Shown one piece after another: positions 1 through 7,529 of a stretch of 64,000 nt of DNA; the stretch's first letter is position 1; every line of letters starts with the position of its first letter. A model generated the notes under the pieces. It did no database searches. It was not told where the DNA came from and was given only the letters and a program-made list of their open reading frames with translations. The translations under genes and the position numbers were made by a program. The stretch is from Deltaproteobacteria bacterium UBA1386 (GTDB lineage Bacteria > Desulfobacterota > Syntrophorhabdia > Syntrophorhabdales > Syntrophorhabdaceae), in contig DBQU01000049.1 in the NCBI GenBank assembly GCA_002305765.1, forward strand, positions 1-64,000, written 5' to 3'.

Positions 1-40
1 GTATGTCCATGCCCAACTACTTTCCAGGAGGCCGATACTA

Positions 41-69
41 TTGACAACGCACTCGGTAAATTTTAGTCT
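41..69 (+). promoter_or_regulatory. possible sigma-70 promoter for the MarC-like gene
   Basis: A perfect -35 hexamer TTGACA is followed after 17 bases by TAGTCT, a weak -10. It is the only promoter-like pair between the window edge and the MarC-like gene. The assignment rests on pattern matching alone. Confidence 0.25.
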
Positions 70-149
70 ATCGTAAATTACCGCCTGGAGCACACTGGCC
101 GGTATGATAGAGGAAGTGTACGACGGAATTTGCCAAATCAACAGCTCTG

Positions 150-731
150 TTGCTTGTGCTTCTCAATCCCTTTCTGATCATCGTTTATCTTATTGATATC
201 GTGGAGAAGCTGGACAGACGGCAATTCACCCTGGTGATCGTTCGCGGCGGGCTGATCGCGACGGCGGTCTTTCTGTGCTTCGCTATTCTCGGGGACGTGG
301 TCTTCAGCAGTGTCGTGCAGGCGGAGTTCGCTTCCTTTCAGATCTTCGGGGGCCTGGTCTTTCTTCTCATCGGTTTCCAGTTCGTCTTTCAGGGCCCCAC
401 GGCGATCGAGATACTCCGGGGCGATTCCAAGCAACTTGCCGGCGCGATAGCGATGCCCGTCCTCATCGGGCCGGGCACGATCAGTGCCAGCATCATCGTA
501 GGGAAAAGGCTTGCCCCCCTCGCGGCGTGTGGCGCCGTGCTAACGGCAGTCACTATTTCCATCCTGATAATTGTGGCCCTCAAGATAGCACACGATTTCG
601 CGCGCCCAAGGCGAGAGGCGCTGATCAAGAGATACATCGAGATCGCGGGACGGATCACGGCATTGGTCGTCGGAACCGTGTCTGTTGAGATGATCATGCA
701 GGGGGTTCGGACCTGGGCAGACAAGTTCTGA
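150..731 (+). CDS. MarC-family inner membrane protein
   Basis: A polytopic membrane protein of about 193 residues with roughly six hydrophobic segments, including the family-like stretch LLNPFLIIVYL near the N-terminus and a central GPGTISA motif. MarC/YhgN-family proteins are inner-membrane proteins of unclear substrate, often about 200 residues. The start is uncertain: the first standard start codon in frame is TTG at 150. The reading frame continues upstream to 111 with family-like residues (TEFAKSTALL), and an AGGAAG sequence at 111-116 lies just ahead of an ACG codon at 123. Translation may therefore begin upstream, possibly at a rare ACG or a mutated ATG. Confidence 0.75.
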   Translation: MLVLLNPFLIIVYLIDIVEKLDRRQFTLVIVRGGLIATAVFLCFAILGDVVFSSVVQAEFASFQIFGGLVFLLIGFQFVFQGPTAIEILRGDSKQLAGAIAMPVLIGPGTISASIIVGKRLAPLAACGAVLTAVTISILIIVALKIAHDFARPRREALIKRYIEIAGRITALVVGTVSVEMIMQGVRTWADKF

Positions 732-938
732 AGACCCAGGTCACTGGATCAACACTCCAGCTAACGTTCGACATCGCCCGAAGTCAGCCCAGCCGCCCTT
801 CTTTCACCTGTTATGCTTATTATCTTCTCGCTCTTCCGGAAATTCCAAAGGCCGGCTCTCCTTAACAGCAAAGCGGAATTGGAGCAAAAAGTGACACCGC
901 GAAATTGACGGAAAAGTGGCTGCGGTCAGGCGTGTGCC

Positions 939-1337
939 TCACTGTCCGAGGATTATTTTGTCTATCTGTTCAACTTGTTCAAAGTGCCGGTCCCGTGTGA
1001 GGAGGGTACCGCCGACGCTCATGCAGCACGCGGCTATCCAGACGTCGTTTATGGGAATGGGAGCTCCCTTCGCGGAGAGCGCGGAATAGATGAGGGAGTA
1101 TTTTCGGGCAACCTCTTCATCGACGTCTATTATCGAAACCCCAAGCTCGGTGACAAAACGCCGAAGCATTGCCTCGTTATCTCTGCTCCTACTGCCCTTC
1201 TGAAAACCATAGAACAACTCTCCCAGGACGATGACGGGCAAGAGGATCTCCGTGCTTCGCGCCGCAACGAGATCAACCACCTCCTGTTTCCCCTGGCCGA
1301 AATCGATGTAGGTGTTTGTATCGAGGACAAGCCTCAT
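939..1337 (-). CDS. PIN-domain ribonuclease toxin (VapC-like)
   Basis: A PIN-domain protein of 132 residues. The conserved acidic residues are visible: Asp6 in LVLDTNTYI, a Glu in VLGELFYG, an Asp in PINDVWIAA and an Asp in LLTRDRHFE. Such toxins are Mg-dependent RNases that cut specific tRNAs or rRNA when freed from their antitoxin. The ATG overlaps the stop of the upstream antitoxin gene by ATGA, so the pair is translationally coupled. It lies just downstream of the end of the pilus/secretion block. The family assignment is strong; the RNA target cannot be read from sequence. Confidence 0.88.
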   Translation of the reverse strand: MRLVLDTNTYIDFGQGKQEVVDLVAARSTEILLPVIVLGELFYGFQKGSRSRDNEAMLRRFVTELGVSIIDVDEEVARKYSLIYSALSAKGAPIPINDVWIAACCMSVGGTLLTRDRHFEQVEQIDKIILGQ

Positions 1338-1573
1338 TTCCAGTCACCCTCGTGGATCTCTTCAAAGACCTCAAGGTTCTCTCTCAACTCCGAGGCCTCC
1401 TCGGATGTCAGCCACCCCGCCGCCTTCCTGATACGCTCTTCGCGGTTCGCCGCGAGACCCAGTTTCTCATCGATCGCGTCCAGTATAAAGGCGGTCTTCG
1501 TCTTCCCCTCCTTCTTCGCCGCCCGCCTGATCATCTCTTCTTTCTTCGGCGGAATCCTAAGACTGATAGGCAT
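1334..1573 (-). CDS. antitoxin partner of the PIN toxin (ribbon-helix-helix type)
   Basis: A 79-residue protein beginning MPISLRIPPKKEEMIRRAA, the short beta strand plus helices expected of ribbon-helix-helix (CopG/DUF1778-like) antitoxins. These bind their own promoter and neutralise the toxin through the C-terminus. The start at 1573 is chosen because GGGAGG sits seven bases ahead of that ATG; the reading frame is open 14 codons further upstream without such a site. The C-terminal half is acidic (EEASELRENLEVFEEI), as in toxin-binding tails. It overlaps vapC by four bases. Confidence 0.8.
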   Translation of the reverse strand: MPISLRIPPKKEEMIRRAAKKEGKTKTAFILDAIDEKLGLAANREERIRKAAGWLTSEEASELRENLEVFEEIHEGDWK

Positions 1574-1655
1574 CTTGCAGCCTCCCGTATCGCAAATATA
1601 CCTATTGTATCTCATCTATCCGTCTCCGTCAAGAGGGCCTGCCGGACTCTCTTGT

Positions 1656-2336
1656 TCAGACACTCATCCCCTGTCCGTAACAGAAGTCGTTGCCATCATC
1701 CTCTGACTCCAGTTCACCTTGCACCGGAGAAGATACATCAGCATAATCTCCAGGTACATAGTTCGGATTAAGCGCCTCTTCGATCTTATGTATCCATTCA
1801 CGGACGCCGTCCGGCTTATTGAAGTTGGCAATACCACCGTAATCCCTGCCATCGGAATTTGGGCCATCATGATAATATTTGTAGGTCCGGGCATCTTTTT
1901 CCTTGCCACTAAGACCTTTGCTTTCCGCCCTTCTTTTGCAGAACTGATAATGTTCGACGACTGCATTCGCGTTGACCGGTATATCAAACATGTCTTGTTC
2001 CGCAATCTCATATTGTCTTCTCGTCCCATCCAGAAATTGCCCGAATCCGGCGGCTGATTCACTTGACGCGGCGTCGGGATTGAATCCGGATTCTGCCCGC
2101 ACGATCGCAAGAACCCTCGCCGTATCGCTTGCGCTCAGGCCATGCTGTCGGCCTGACTCGATCAAGGCCCGTATCACCTGCTCCTGGACCTCCGGCGATG
2201 CATCGCCCCATCTTCTGCTGTTGCCGGCCTGCCTGCCCTGTGTGCGTTCTATGGGATCATTGTAATGAGAATAGGGTTTTACCTCCTTGTACCCTTTCTT
2301 CCTGCTTCCGGCCATAAAGGAATCATACGCGCCCAT
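1656..2336 (-). CDS. lysozyme-like lytic transglycosylase at the end of the pilus operon
   Basis: A 226-residue protein with a lysozyme-fold signature: the catalytic-type Glu in VRAESGFNPDA, followed by SAAGFGQF, equivalent to the ESGxxPxA...GxxQ pattern of SLT domains (about residues 60-110). In R64 the thin-pilus locus carries the transglycosylase PilT, and VirB1 plays this role in type IV secretion; both open the peptidoglycan for assembly. No N-terminal signal peptide is visible, so export is unexplained. A strong AGGAGGAGG site precedes the ATG. It is the last gene of the long minus-strand block, 17 bases after its upstream neighbour. Confidence 0.7.
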   Translation of the reverse strand: MGAYDSFMAGSRKKGYKEVKPYSHYNDPIERTQGRQAGNSRRWGDASPEVQEQVIRALIESGRQHGLSASDTARVLAIVRAESGFNPDAASSESAAGFGQFLDGTRRQYEIAEQDMFDIPVNANAVVEHYQFCKRRAESKGLSGKEKDARTYKYYHDGPNSDGRDYGGIANFNKPDGVREWIHKIEEALNPNYVPGDYADVSSPVQGELESEDDGNDFCYGQGMSV

Positions 2337-2353
2337 GTTGACCTCCTCCTATC

Positions 2354-2956
2354 CTACTCAGTGGTTTTCGACGGTTTGAGAAGTCGTATACGTTTAAAAG
2401 CATCTCGCGGCCACGGCGCGGGTAAACCCAAATGACTGCACGCCTTCCTGAATTCGACAATCAGGCGGTCCCTTTCCGTACCTGTCTGACCATGGTGAGT
2501 CCTGTCTGCGGCAAGACGATAGCCTTTAAGGGAGTATATTTCAGTCCATTCGCAGTCCTCGCACGTTCCAAAAGTCGTATACCTGACCAGGAGATACCAT
2601 TCAATCCCCCCCTTGACGCAGGCCCACGAAACAGCAAGTGCATCAAGATAATTCCCCGATAACTCGCCTCCGGGGCCAGGATCGCGAACGGGCTCGCCCG
2701 AGCAGTCGACCTTCGTCGAAGCACCTGTCTTTCTATTCAGAAAAACCAAGTCCTGCCTCGTGCATTCAAATACCGAACCGGGCCTATTCCCTGAAGGACA
2801 CTCCGTGGATACCTTTATCACGGTGTCAGAGCACTCCATCTCATCAACGTTTGCAAACCGTTCCTTCCCATTTACAGTCCCCGAAAATACGCGGGAGAAC
2901 GAAATAACAAGAATAAAAACAACAATGCATCGTTCGGTGAAAGGGTCAGTCTTCAT
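2354..2956 (-). CDS. secreted cysteine-rich protein of unknown function
   Basis: A 200-residue protein with an N-terminal hydrophobic segment (about residues 9-25, IVVFILVISFSRVFSG) consistent with a Sec signal peptide. The mature part has about eight cysteines (for example MECSDT, STECPSG, FECTRQD, CEDCEW), suggesting disulfides in the periplasm. I do not recognise a domain. It sits between the large minor pilin and the transglycosylase, in the same direction, with GGGGAGG before the ATG, so a role in pilus assembly or the pilus tip is an inference from position. Confidence 0.55.
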   Translation of the reverse strand: MKTDPFTERCIVVFILVISFSRVFSGTVNGKERFANVDEMECSDTVIKVSTECPSGNRPGSVFECTRQDLVFLNRKTGASTKVDCSGEPVRDPGPGGELSGNYLDALAVSWACVKGGIEWYLLVRYTTFGTCEDCEWTEIYSLKGYRLAADRTHHGQTGTERDRLIVEFRKACSHLGLPAPWPRDAFKRIRLLKPSKTTE

Positions 2957-3107
2957 GGTCCATCCTCCCCGCTAAATTGGCTGCCGCATCGTTTCCGTGA
3001 CAGGCTAGCATGGACTCTGCCCGACAACCCGTCATAGTTGCCTATCCGCCCACGATAGTGACCAGCCAACATTGCGTTGAGCCCAACCAGCTTGTCCTAC
3101 ACTTCTT

Positions 3108-4181
3108 TCACTGCGGATAGATCACCCTCCGCGAATAGACCCATCTCCCTTCGCTCATCACCCCCACCGTCCCTCCATAGGGTGGAAGCACCGACGACCA
3201 CGACCATTTCGGACACGGGGCGGGAGGGACGGAACCCACCGATGTTCCATCCACCTTTGTTATGAGGCCCACCGTGACAGGGTTCCCGAAGCCGTCGGTG
3301 CGATACAGATCGCCGGCGTTGATGGCGGTGAGGAAAGCCGCGATGGTGCCGGCGGTCGTCGTGTTGTGCGCGGGTTCAGCGCTCCAGATGGACTTCTCAA
3401 AAGCCGCACAACCGCATCTACCAGAGGTCGCTCCGGAACACCTCGAATTCGGGGCGCTCCCGACGGCCTGCCAGATCCAAGGGATCATGATGTCGTCGTT
3501 GCTCGTCAATCCACCATTTGGCCCGCAGGGATTCAATACCGCTTCCGTGGTGAGTCGGCTGAGATGGTATGACTTCATCGCCCGTGTAATGGTAAGGAGC
3601 TTCTCCTGCGAACGGACCATGTACTCGCTGTCGAGGTAGCCCGAGGTCCAGGTATCCGTCATCGACGTGTTCCCACCCGCCGTTATGGTAACACTGTAGG
3701 GTGTGCGGTTGTACCCGTTGAGGTAGACTGTCCCGGTGGCGTGTTCGTTCATTGCCGCAAAGGTGTAGTCAGACCCGTATCCATCCATACACGTGGCGCG
3801 GAACAGTGGCGATCCGCCGGAGAGAGTGCAGTTTGCTTCACGAAATGCGCTCACCACCGCATCGCTTCCGGTATAAATCATAAGAGTCCTCCCCGATTTA
3901 TCATCGTCGTCCACAGACGGAAGAATGGCCAGAGCAGCGCAGGCGGGATTGGTCCAACCGCCGCAATTCTCTTCCACGTGTCGAACGTTCTCCCGATAAA
4001 GGACCTCAAAGGCATCCTCGATCTTCTCGAACCCCTTGATCGTGTCTGCGGTACCTTTGAAATGAATGACCCTGCCCATGAATGTTACGACAGCACCCAT
4101 GACGACGGAGGCAATGGCAATGGCCACAATGATCTCCAGCAGGCTGAGTCCTGTGCGATTTTTTGTGAGAGTTATCGTCAT
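3108..4181 (-). CDS. large minor pilin (PilV-like) with class III/IV pilin N-terminus
   Basis: A 357-residue protein with a type IV prepilin leader and helix: a short basic leader ending in Gly, then LSLLEIIVAIAIASVVMG with Glu at +5. Prepilin peptidase would cut after the Gly. The long C-terminal part (residues 30-357) is Cys-, Gly- and Thr-rich and unlike ordinary pilins; its length and place after the pilin match PilV, the minor tip pilin of R64-type thin pili. I saw no shufflon repeats or recombinase gene next to it. The ATG overlaps the upstream stop as ATGA. Confidence 0.65.
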   Translation of the reverse strand: MTITLTKNRTGLSLLEIIVAIAIASVVMGAVVTFMGRVIHFKGTADTIKGFEKIEDAFEVLYRENVRHVEENCGGWTNPACAALAILPSVDDDDKSGRTLMIYTGSDAVVSAFREANCTLSGGSPLFRATCMDGYGSDYTFAAMNEHATGTVYLNGYNRTPYSVTITAGGNTSMTDTWTSGYLDSEYMVRSQEKLLTITRAMKSYHLSRLTTEAVLNPCGPNGGLTSNDDIMIPWIWQAVGSAPNSRCSGATSGRCGCAAFEKSIWSAEPAHNTTTAGTIAAFLTAINAGDLYRTDGFGNPVTVGLITKVDGTSVGSVPPAPCPKWSWSSVLPPYGGTVGVMSEGRWVYSRRVIYPQ

Positions 4182-4756
4182 CGCAAGTCCACAATATCAT
4201 AGAAGGAACACCCGGGGTCGGTCGTGGGTCTGGAATAGTAGTAATTCCGGACGACGCCCTCTGAGACTTCCGACAGCATTCCTTCCGGGATCGCCTCTCT
4301 GAAGAGATGCCTGCCGTACCGTGCGTAATCAAGGTCCGTTGCTCCGTCGCAGTCGAGGTTCGTTGAGACCGGGCCTGCGCGTATCTCGGCTACCGGGCCG
4401 CTTTCGTTGGGCATGAAGGTCCAGAGAAGATCCACGTTATCGTTGCCGCACCGGGTTTGCAGGGTGATGCAAGTATTGATTATTGCCTGTTCAATGACCG
4501 CCTTGCGCCACTGTCTGCTTTCCTGCATGCCCTGGCGCAGAGAAAAGAAATCCAGTTCGTCCACCCTGACAGCGATCTGCCTGCCCAATACCGTCACATT
4601 CTCCGGCACCTGCCCCGTCTCATGAAAAGCGGATCTCGCCCGGTCATTCGCCATCCTCTCATATTCCGAGGATGGCAGTCCAGTTATCCCGGCGAGAACA
4701 GAAAGAAGCACAAAGGGCAAGACTGCAAGTGTCAGGAACGCGATGAAGGGGAACAT
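4178..4756 (-). CDS. membrane-anchored protein of the pilus locus, unknown function
   Basis: A 192-residue protein with one hydrophobic N-terminal helix (FIAFLTLAVLPFVLLSVLAG, about residues 4-23) and a presumably periplasmic remainder with four cysteines. It lacks the Gly-Phe/Leu...Glu cleavage pattern of a prepilin, so it is not called a pseudopilin. It lies between the major pilin and the PilV-like protein and overlaps the latter by four bases. A minor pilus-assembly component is the likeliest role, from position only. No clear ribosome-binding site precedes the ATG. Confidence 0.5.
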   Translation of the reverse strand: MFPFIAFLTLAVLPFVLLSVLAGITGLPSSEYERMANDRARSAFHETGQVPENVTVLGRQIAVRVDELDFFSLRQGMQESRQWRKAVIEQAIINTCITLQTRCGNDNVDLLWTFMPNESGPVAEIRAGPVSTNLDCDGATDLDYARYGRHLFREAIPEGMLSEVSEGVVRNYYYSRPTTDPGCSFYDIVDLR

Positions 4757-4788
4757 AAAGGATCAGCAGAACTGTTCTTGCAGCTCCA

Positions 4789-5262
4789 TCAGCGGCACCG
4801 AGCCGTACCCTGAAATGCCGTTAGAATACAATTGATACTTAGATTGGTATGAACCGCTGAGGTATCCGCGCAGATTCTCTGATCTATGAGCCTGGTCAGG
4901 ATCGCTCCGGCCGCATCCTTGCTCTCGAACGTAGGAGTCTGAAGGACCACATCGCTTCCAGCACATTGATAGCCATGAGCAATCGCCCCGGTTCTGAAAT
5001 CCGCCTCCACGTAGTCATTGAGTGCCGCTGGCCAATCGGTGGTCATACTCGCTGCCACTGGCAGCGAGTGCTTGAACATGACGTATTCTGTCAATCCCGT
5101 TGAAATAGCCCTGATCCTTTCCTGAGTTGTTGAGAAGTTGGCGGCAGCTTTGCCCTTCGCAAGAAGGATTGCCGTCAGGCCTATCAGCGCCGCTGCGAGC
5201 GCCACAACAACGACAAACTCGATCAACGTGAAACCGCGCTTGTTTCCCAGACATTTCTTCAT
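4789..5262 (-). CDS. pilS: type IVb-like major prepilin (PilS-like)
   Basis: A 157-residue prepilin: short leader MKKCLGNKRG, then FTLIEFVVVVALAAALIG, the hydrophobic assembly helix with Glu at +5. The mature C-terminal domain contains cysteine pairs (YQCAG, RICADT, INCILT) that could form the disulfide loop typical of type IV pilins. It is the natural structural subunit for the PilN-PilR machine encoded just upstream. GAGGAGG precedes the ATG. In R64 the order PilR-PilS is the same, except that here a PilT-like ATPase gene is inserted between them. Confidence 0.8.
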   Translation of the reverse strand: MKKCLGNKRGFTLIEFVVVVALAAALIGLTAILLAKGKAAANFSTTQERIRAISTGLTEYVMFKHSLPVAASMTTDWPAALNDYVEADFRTGAIAHGYQCAGSDVVLQTPTFESKDAAGAILTRLIDQRICADTSAVHTNLSINCILTAFQGTARCR

Positions 5263-5280
5263 AGTTCCTCCTCTCTAGAT

Positions 5281-6495
5281 TTACCCCTGATCGACCCTGT
5301 CGAGAAGCTCCATCTTCAGGTAGCTGTCTATGATTCCCTTTTGCTCCAATACCGAGAGGGACATCTCGAATGTGACGGCATTCTTTATCGCGTTGCCGCG
5401 GAAGGCGCTTTCCACCTCGTTATATGCCCCCCTTTCTATACCGGCTCTTATCGTTGCCGGAAAGAAGAGCACCTCGGGGACAAGAATATAGCCCGTCTTC
5501 TTCGATCCGTTCACCGTGTATTCCTTATGGATGAGCTTTTGACTCACGATCGCCGTGAGGCACTGTGCCATCTTCTTGCGCCATGCGTCGCGGTCCTCCC
5601 CGTAGCCATCGAGGAGGCGCAGAGTCGTCATGGCGTCGGGGGTGTGGATGCTGGAGATGACGAGAAACCCCTTTTCCGCGGCGGTGAAGAGAGCGGTAAC
5701 CTCCTCGCGTGTGCGTACCTCGCCGACAACAAGACCGGCAAGGTTGTTCCTTAAGGCCATCCTCACTCCTTCGAGGATGCTCGGGATATGGGTGCCGATC
5801 TCGTACTGGCGAAAAACCGTCCTCTTGTTCTGATAGACGTACTCTATGGGATCCTCGAGAGTATAGACTGCACCGTTCATCCGTTCTGCCAGGTAATCGA
5901 GTTCAGACGCGATGAGGGTTGTCTTGCCGGAGCCAACCACGCCCGTATGGAGAATGAGTCCCCGGGGATAGGAATAGGAGAAATCGAAGAGGCTCTTGAT
6001 GCCGGCGAGCATGTTGAAGGGATCGAGATTCTCCAGCCCGGGTATCGTGTAGGGCAGGACGCGGGCTGCAAAGCCAAGCCCTTCCTGCGAACTGGAGACA
6101 CTCATGCGGAACCTGCCTATGTCCTTCACCGAGAAGGCATATTCGAAGTATCCCTTGTTTCTGATGTGCTTTATGATGGCCGTGCCAGCATCGGTGTCCG
6201 TTTCTTCGTCGAATTTCCTCTGGCGGGTTTCGGCGATGGCGGCAAGGATCTCTGTCTTGCCTGGTTTTACCACAATGCCTTCGCCGATCTCCATGACCTC
6301 GCACTTCTTGAGGATGCCAAGCCTGACGGGCCGCTTTTCAACAACGATGATATCCGTGGCGTTTCTTTCCTTTGCATAGACGAGGACGTCCCGGAACCAA
6401 CCTAGGTTCTCGATGTTGAGTTCCGCCACATTGACGTTGATGCCGCCCTTTCCTGCAGTCATGTTCAATGTCGCGCCTTCTCCTTTTCTTTCCAC
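5281..6495 (-). CDS. PilT-like secretion/retraction ATPase of the thin-pilus locus
   Basis: A 404-residue PilT/GspE-superfamily ATPase. Walker A is GVVGSGKTT (about 185-193), an Asp box lies in TLEDPIEYVY, Walker B in VVGEVRT, and the His box in SSIHTPD. It lacks the tetracysteine zinc motif of assembly ATPases, so it is closer to the retraction-ATPase type. A GTG start is used, five bases after GGGGAGG. It lies between the PilR-like and pilin genes. R64 has only one pilus ATPase (PilQ), so a second one here suggests retraction or another dedicated step. Confidence 0.75.
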   Translation of the reverse strand: MERKGEGATLNMTAGKGGINVNVAELNIENLGWFRDVLVYAKERNATDIIVVEKRPVRLGILKKCEVMEIGEGIVVKPGKTEILAAIAETRQRKFDEETDTDAGTAIIKHIRNKGYFEYAFSVKDIGRFRMSVSSSQEGLGFAARVLPYTIPGLENLDPFNMLAGIKSLFDFSYSYPRGLILHTGVVGSGKTTLIASELDYLAERMNGAVYTLEDPIEYVYQNKRTVFRQYEIGTHIPSILEGVRMALRNNLAGLVVGEVRTREEVTALFTAAEKGFLVISSIHTPDAMTTLRLLDGYGEDRDAWRKKMAQCLTAIVSQKLIHKEYTVNGSKKTGYILVPEVLFFPATIRAGIERGAYNEVESAFRGNAIKNAVTFEMSLSVLEQKGIIDSYLKMELLDRVDQG

Positions 6496-6506
6496 GCTTG
6501 CCTCCC

Positions 6507-7529
6507 CTAGAACATTTTGCCCGCAGCCGATCTGTCGATGAAGGTGAAAAGCATGGTATATACGGGCGACATCAGGACTACGATCTGGACAGCAACAAAA
6601 ACAAAGGCAAAAACGTTCACAAAAGATCCCACGACGGCAAATCTCGAGATGGCATCGTTGATCATCTTCGTACCGATCATGGCGAAACCCTCAGACATGT
6701 TCGCCGTATCTATCTTCACCTTGAGTAATAAATAGCTTTCGAAAGGCAGATATTCCTCGATCTCATCGATAACCTCCGAAAAACTCCGCGATACGGACTC
6801 CTCGGCGACCATCCGGAATATCTGTGTCCAGACGCCTTGCGAGAATTCCGCCACGCGGCGGAAGGCACTTGCCGGGGAGAGACCGGACATGAGGGCGAGA
6901 GATACAACCCTGAACGCCTGGCCAAGAACGAGAGAGTTGTACACATTGCGTATGACAGGCATCCTGTCGGCATTTTTTGCCACAACAGCTATGACTCCGG
7001 CGGCACTTCCCGCGTATAGAATGAAAAGGATGCTGCGGTTGGCAACGACAAACTGACCCATTCTGTAGGGCAGTTCCCTCTCGATGCCTGGAAGCTTCAG
7101 CGCGTTCAGAATGTTCCCGAGCACGAAAGTGAGACCATACCCGACCGCTATCGATACGCCCGTCACAACCAGGGGATAGATGATACCGGATATGATCTTC
7201 TTTTTCGCCGCCGCCAGTTCCTCTTCCATGTCGATGAGTTCCTTGAGGACGGTGTTCAGATTTCCCGTCTGCTGCCCTATCTCGATAAGGTCGACATACT
7301 TTTCGAAAAGACCCACCTCGCGCATCGCCTCAGGAAGCGTGCGCCCCTCTCTGCTCACCATGTCGGAGGCAACCGCCAGCCGGTCCGCCATTTCGCTGTC
7401 AGGAAGTTTCTCCGCTATTCTGCGCAATGCTTCCTGAATGGACACGTTGGCAACCATGAGGAGGTGAAGGCTCTTCATGATCGTGATGTCTCTGACCTCT
7501 TTTCCGACATAGCGCGACAGAACGCTCAT
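6507..7529 (-). CDS. pilR: pilus assembly inner-membrane platform protein (PilR/GspF family)
   Basis: A 340-residue GspF/PilC-family protein with two related halves (about 10-110 and 220-320), each followed by hydrophobic segments near 115-140, 165-190 and 310-335. It contains the family-like stretch VDLIEIGQQTGNLNTVL. In R64 PilR forms the platform on which the PilQ ATPase acts. The ATG at 7529 overlaps the stop of the upstream ATPase gene as ATGA; a TTG one codon earlier is also possible. Function in pilus assembly is well supported by neighbours. Confidence 0.82.
   Translation of the reverse strand: MSVLSRYVGKEVRDITIMKSLHLLMVANVSIQEALRRIAEKLPDSEMADRLAVASDMVSREGRTLPEAMREVGLFEKYVDLIEIGQQTGNLNTVLKELIDMEEELAAAKKKIISGIIYPLVVTGVSIAVGYGLTFVLGNILNALKLPGIERELPYRMGQFVVANRSILFILYAGSAAGVIAVVAKNADRMPVIRNVYNSLVLGQAFRVVSLALMSGLSPASAFRRVAEFSQGVWTQIFRMVAEESVSRSFSEVIDEIEEYLPFESYLLLKVKIDTANMSEGFAMIGTKMINDAISRFAVVGSFVNVFAFVFVAVQIVVLMSPVYTMLFTFIDRSAAGKMF

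Noticed and set aside
2957..3107. A shufflon with recombinase (rci) after the PilV-like gene.
   Set aside because: No 19-bp-type inverted repeats and no integrase gene were found in the short gap or in neighbouring genes.
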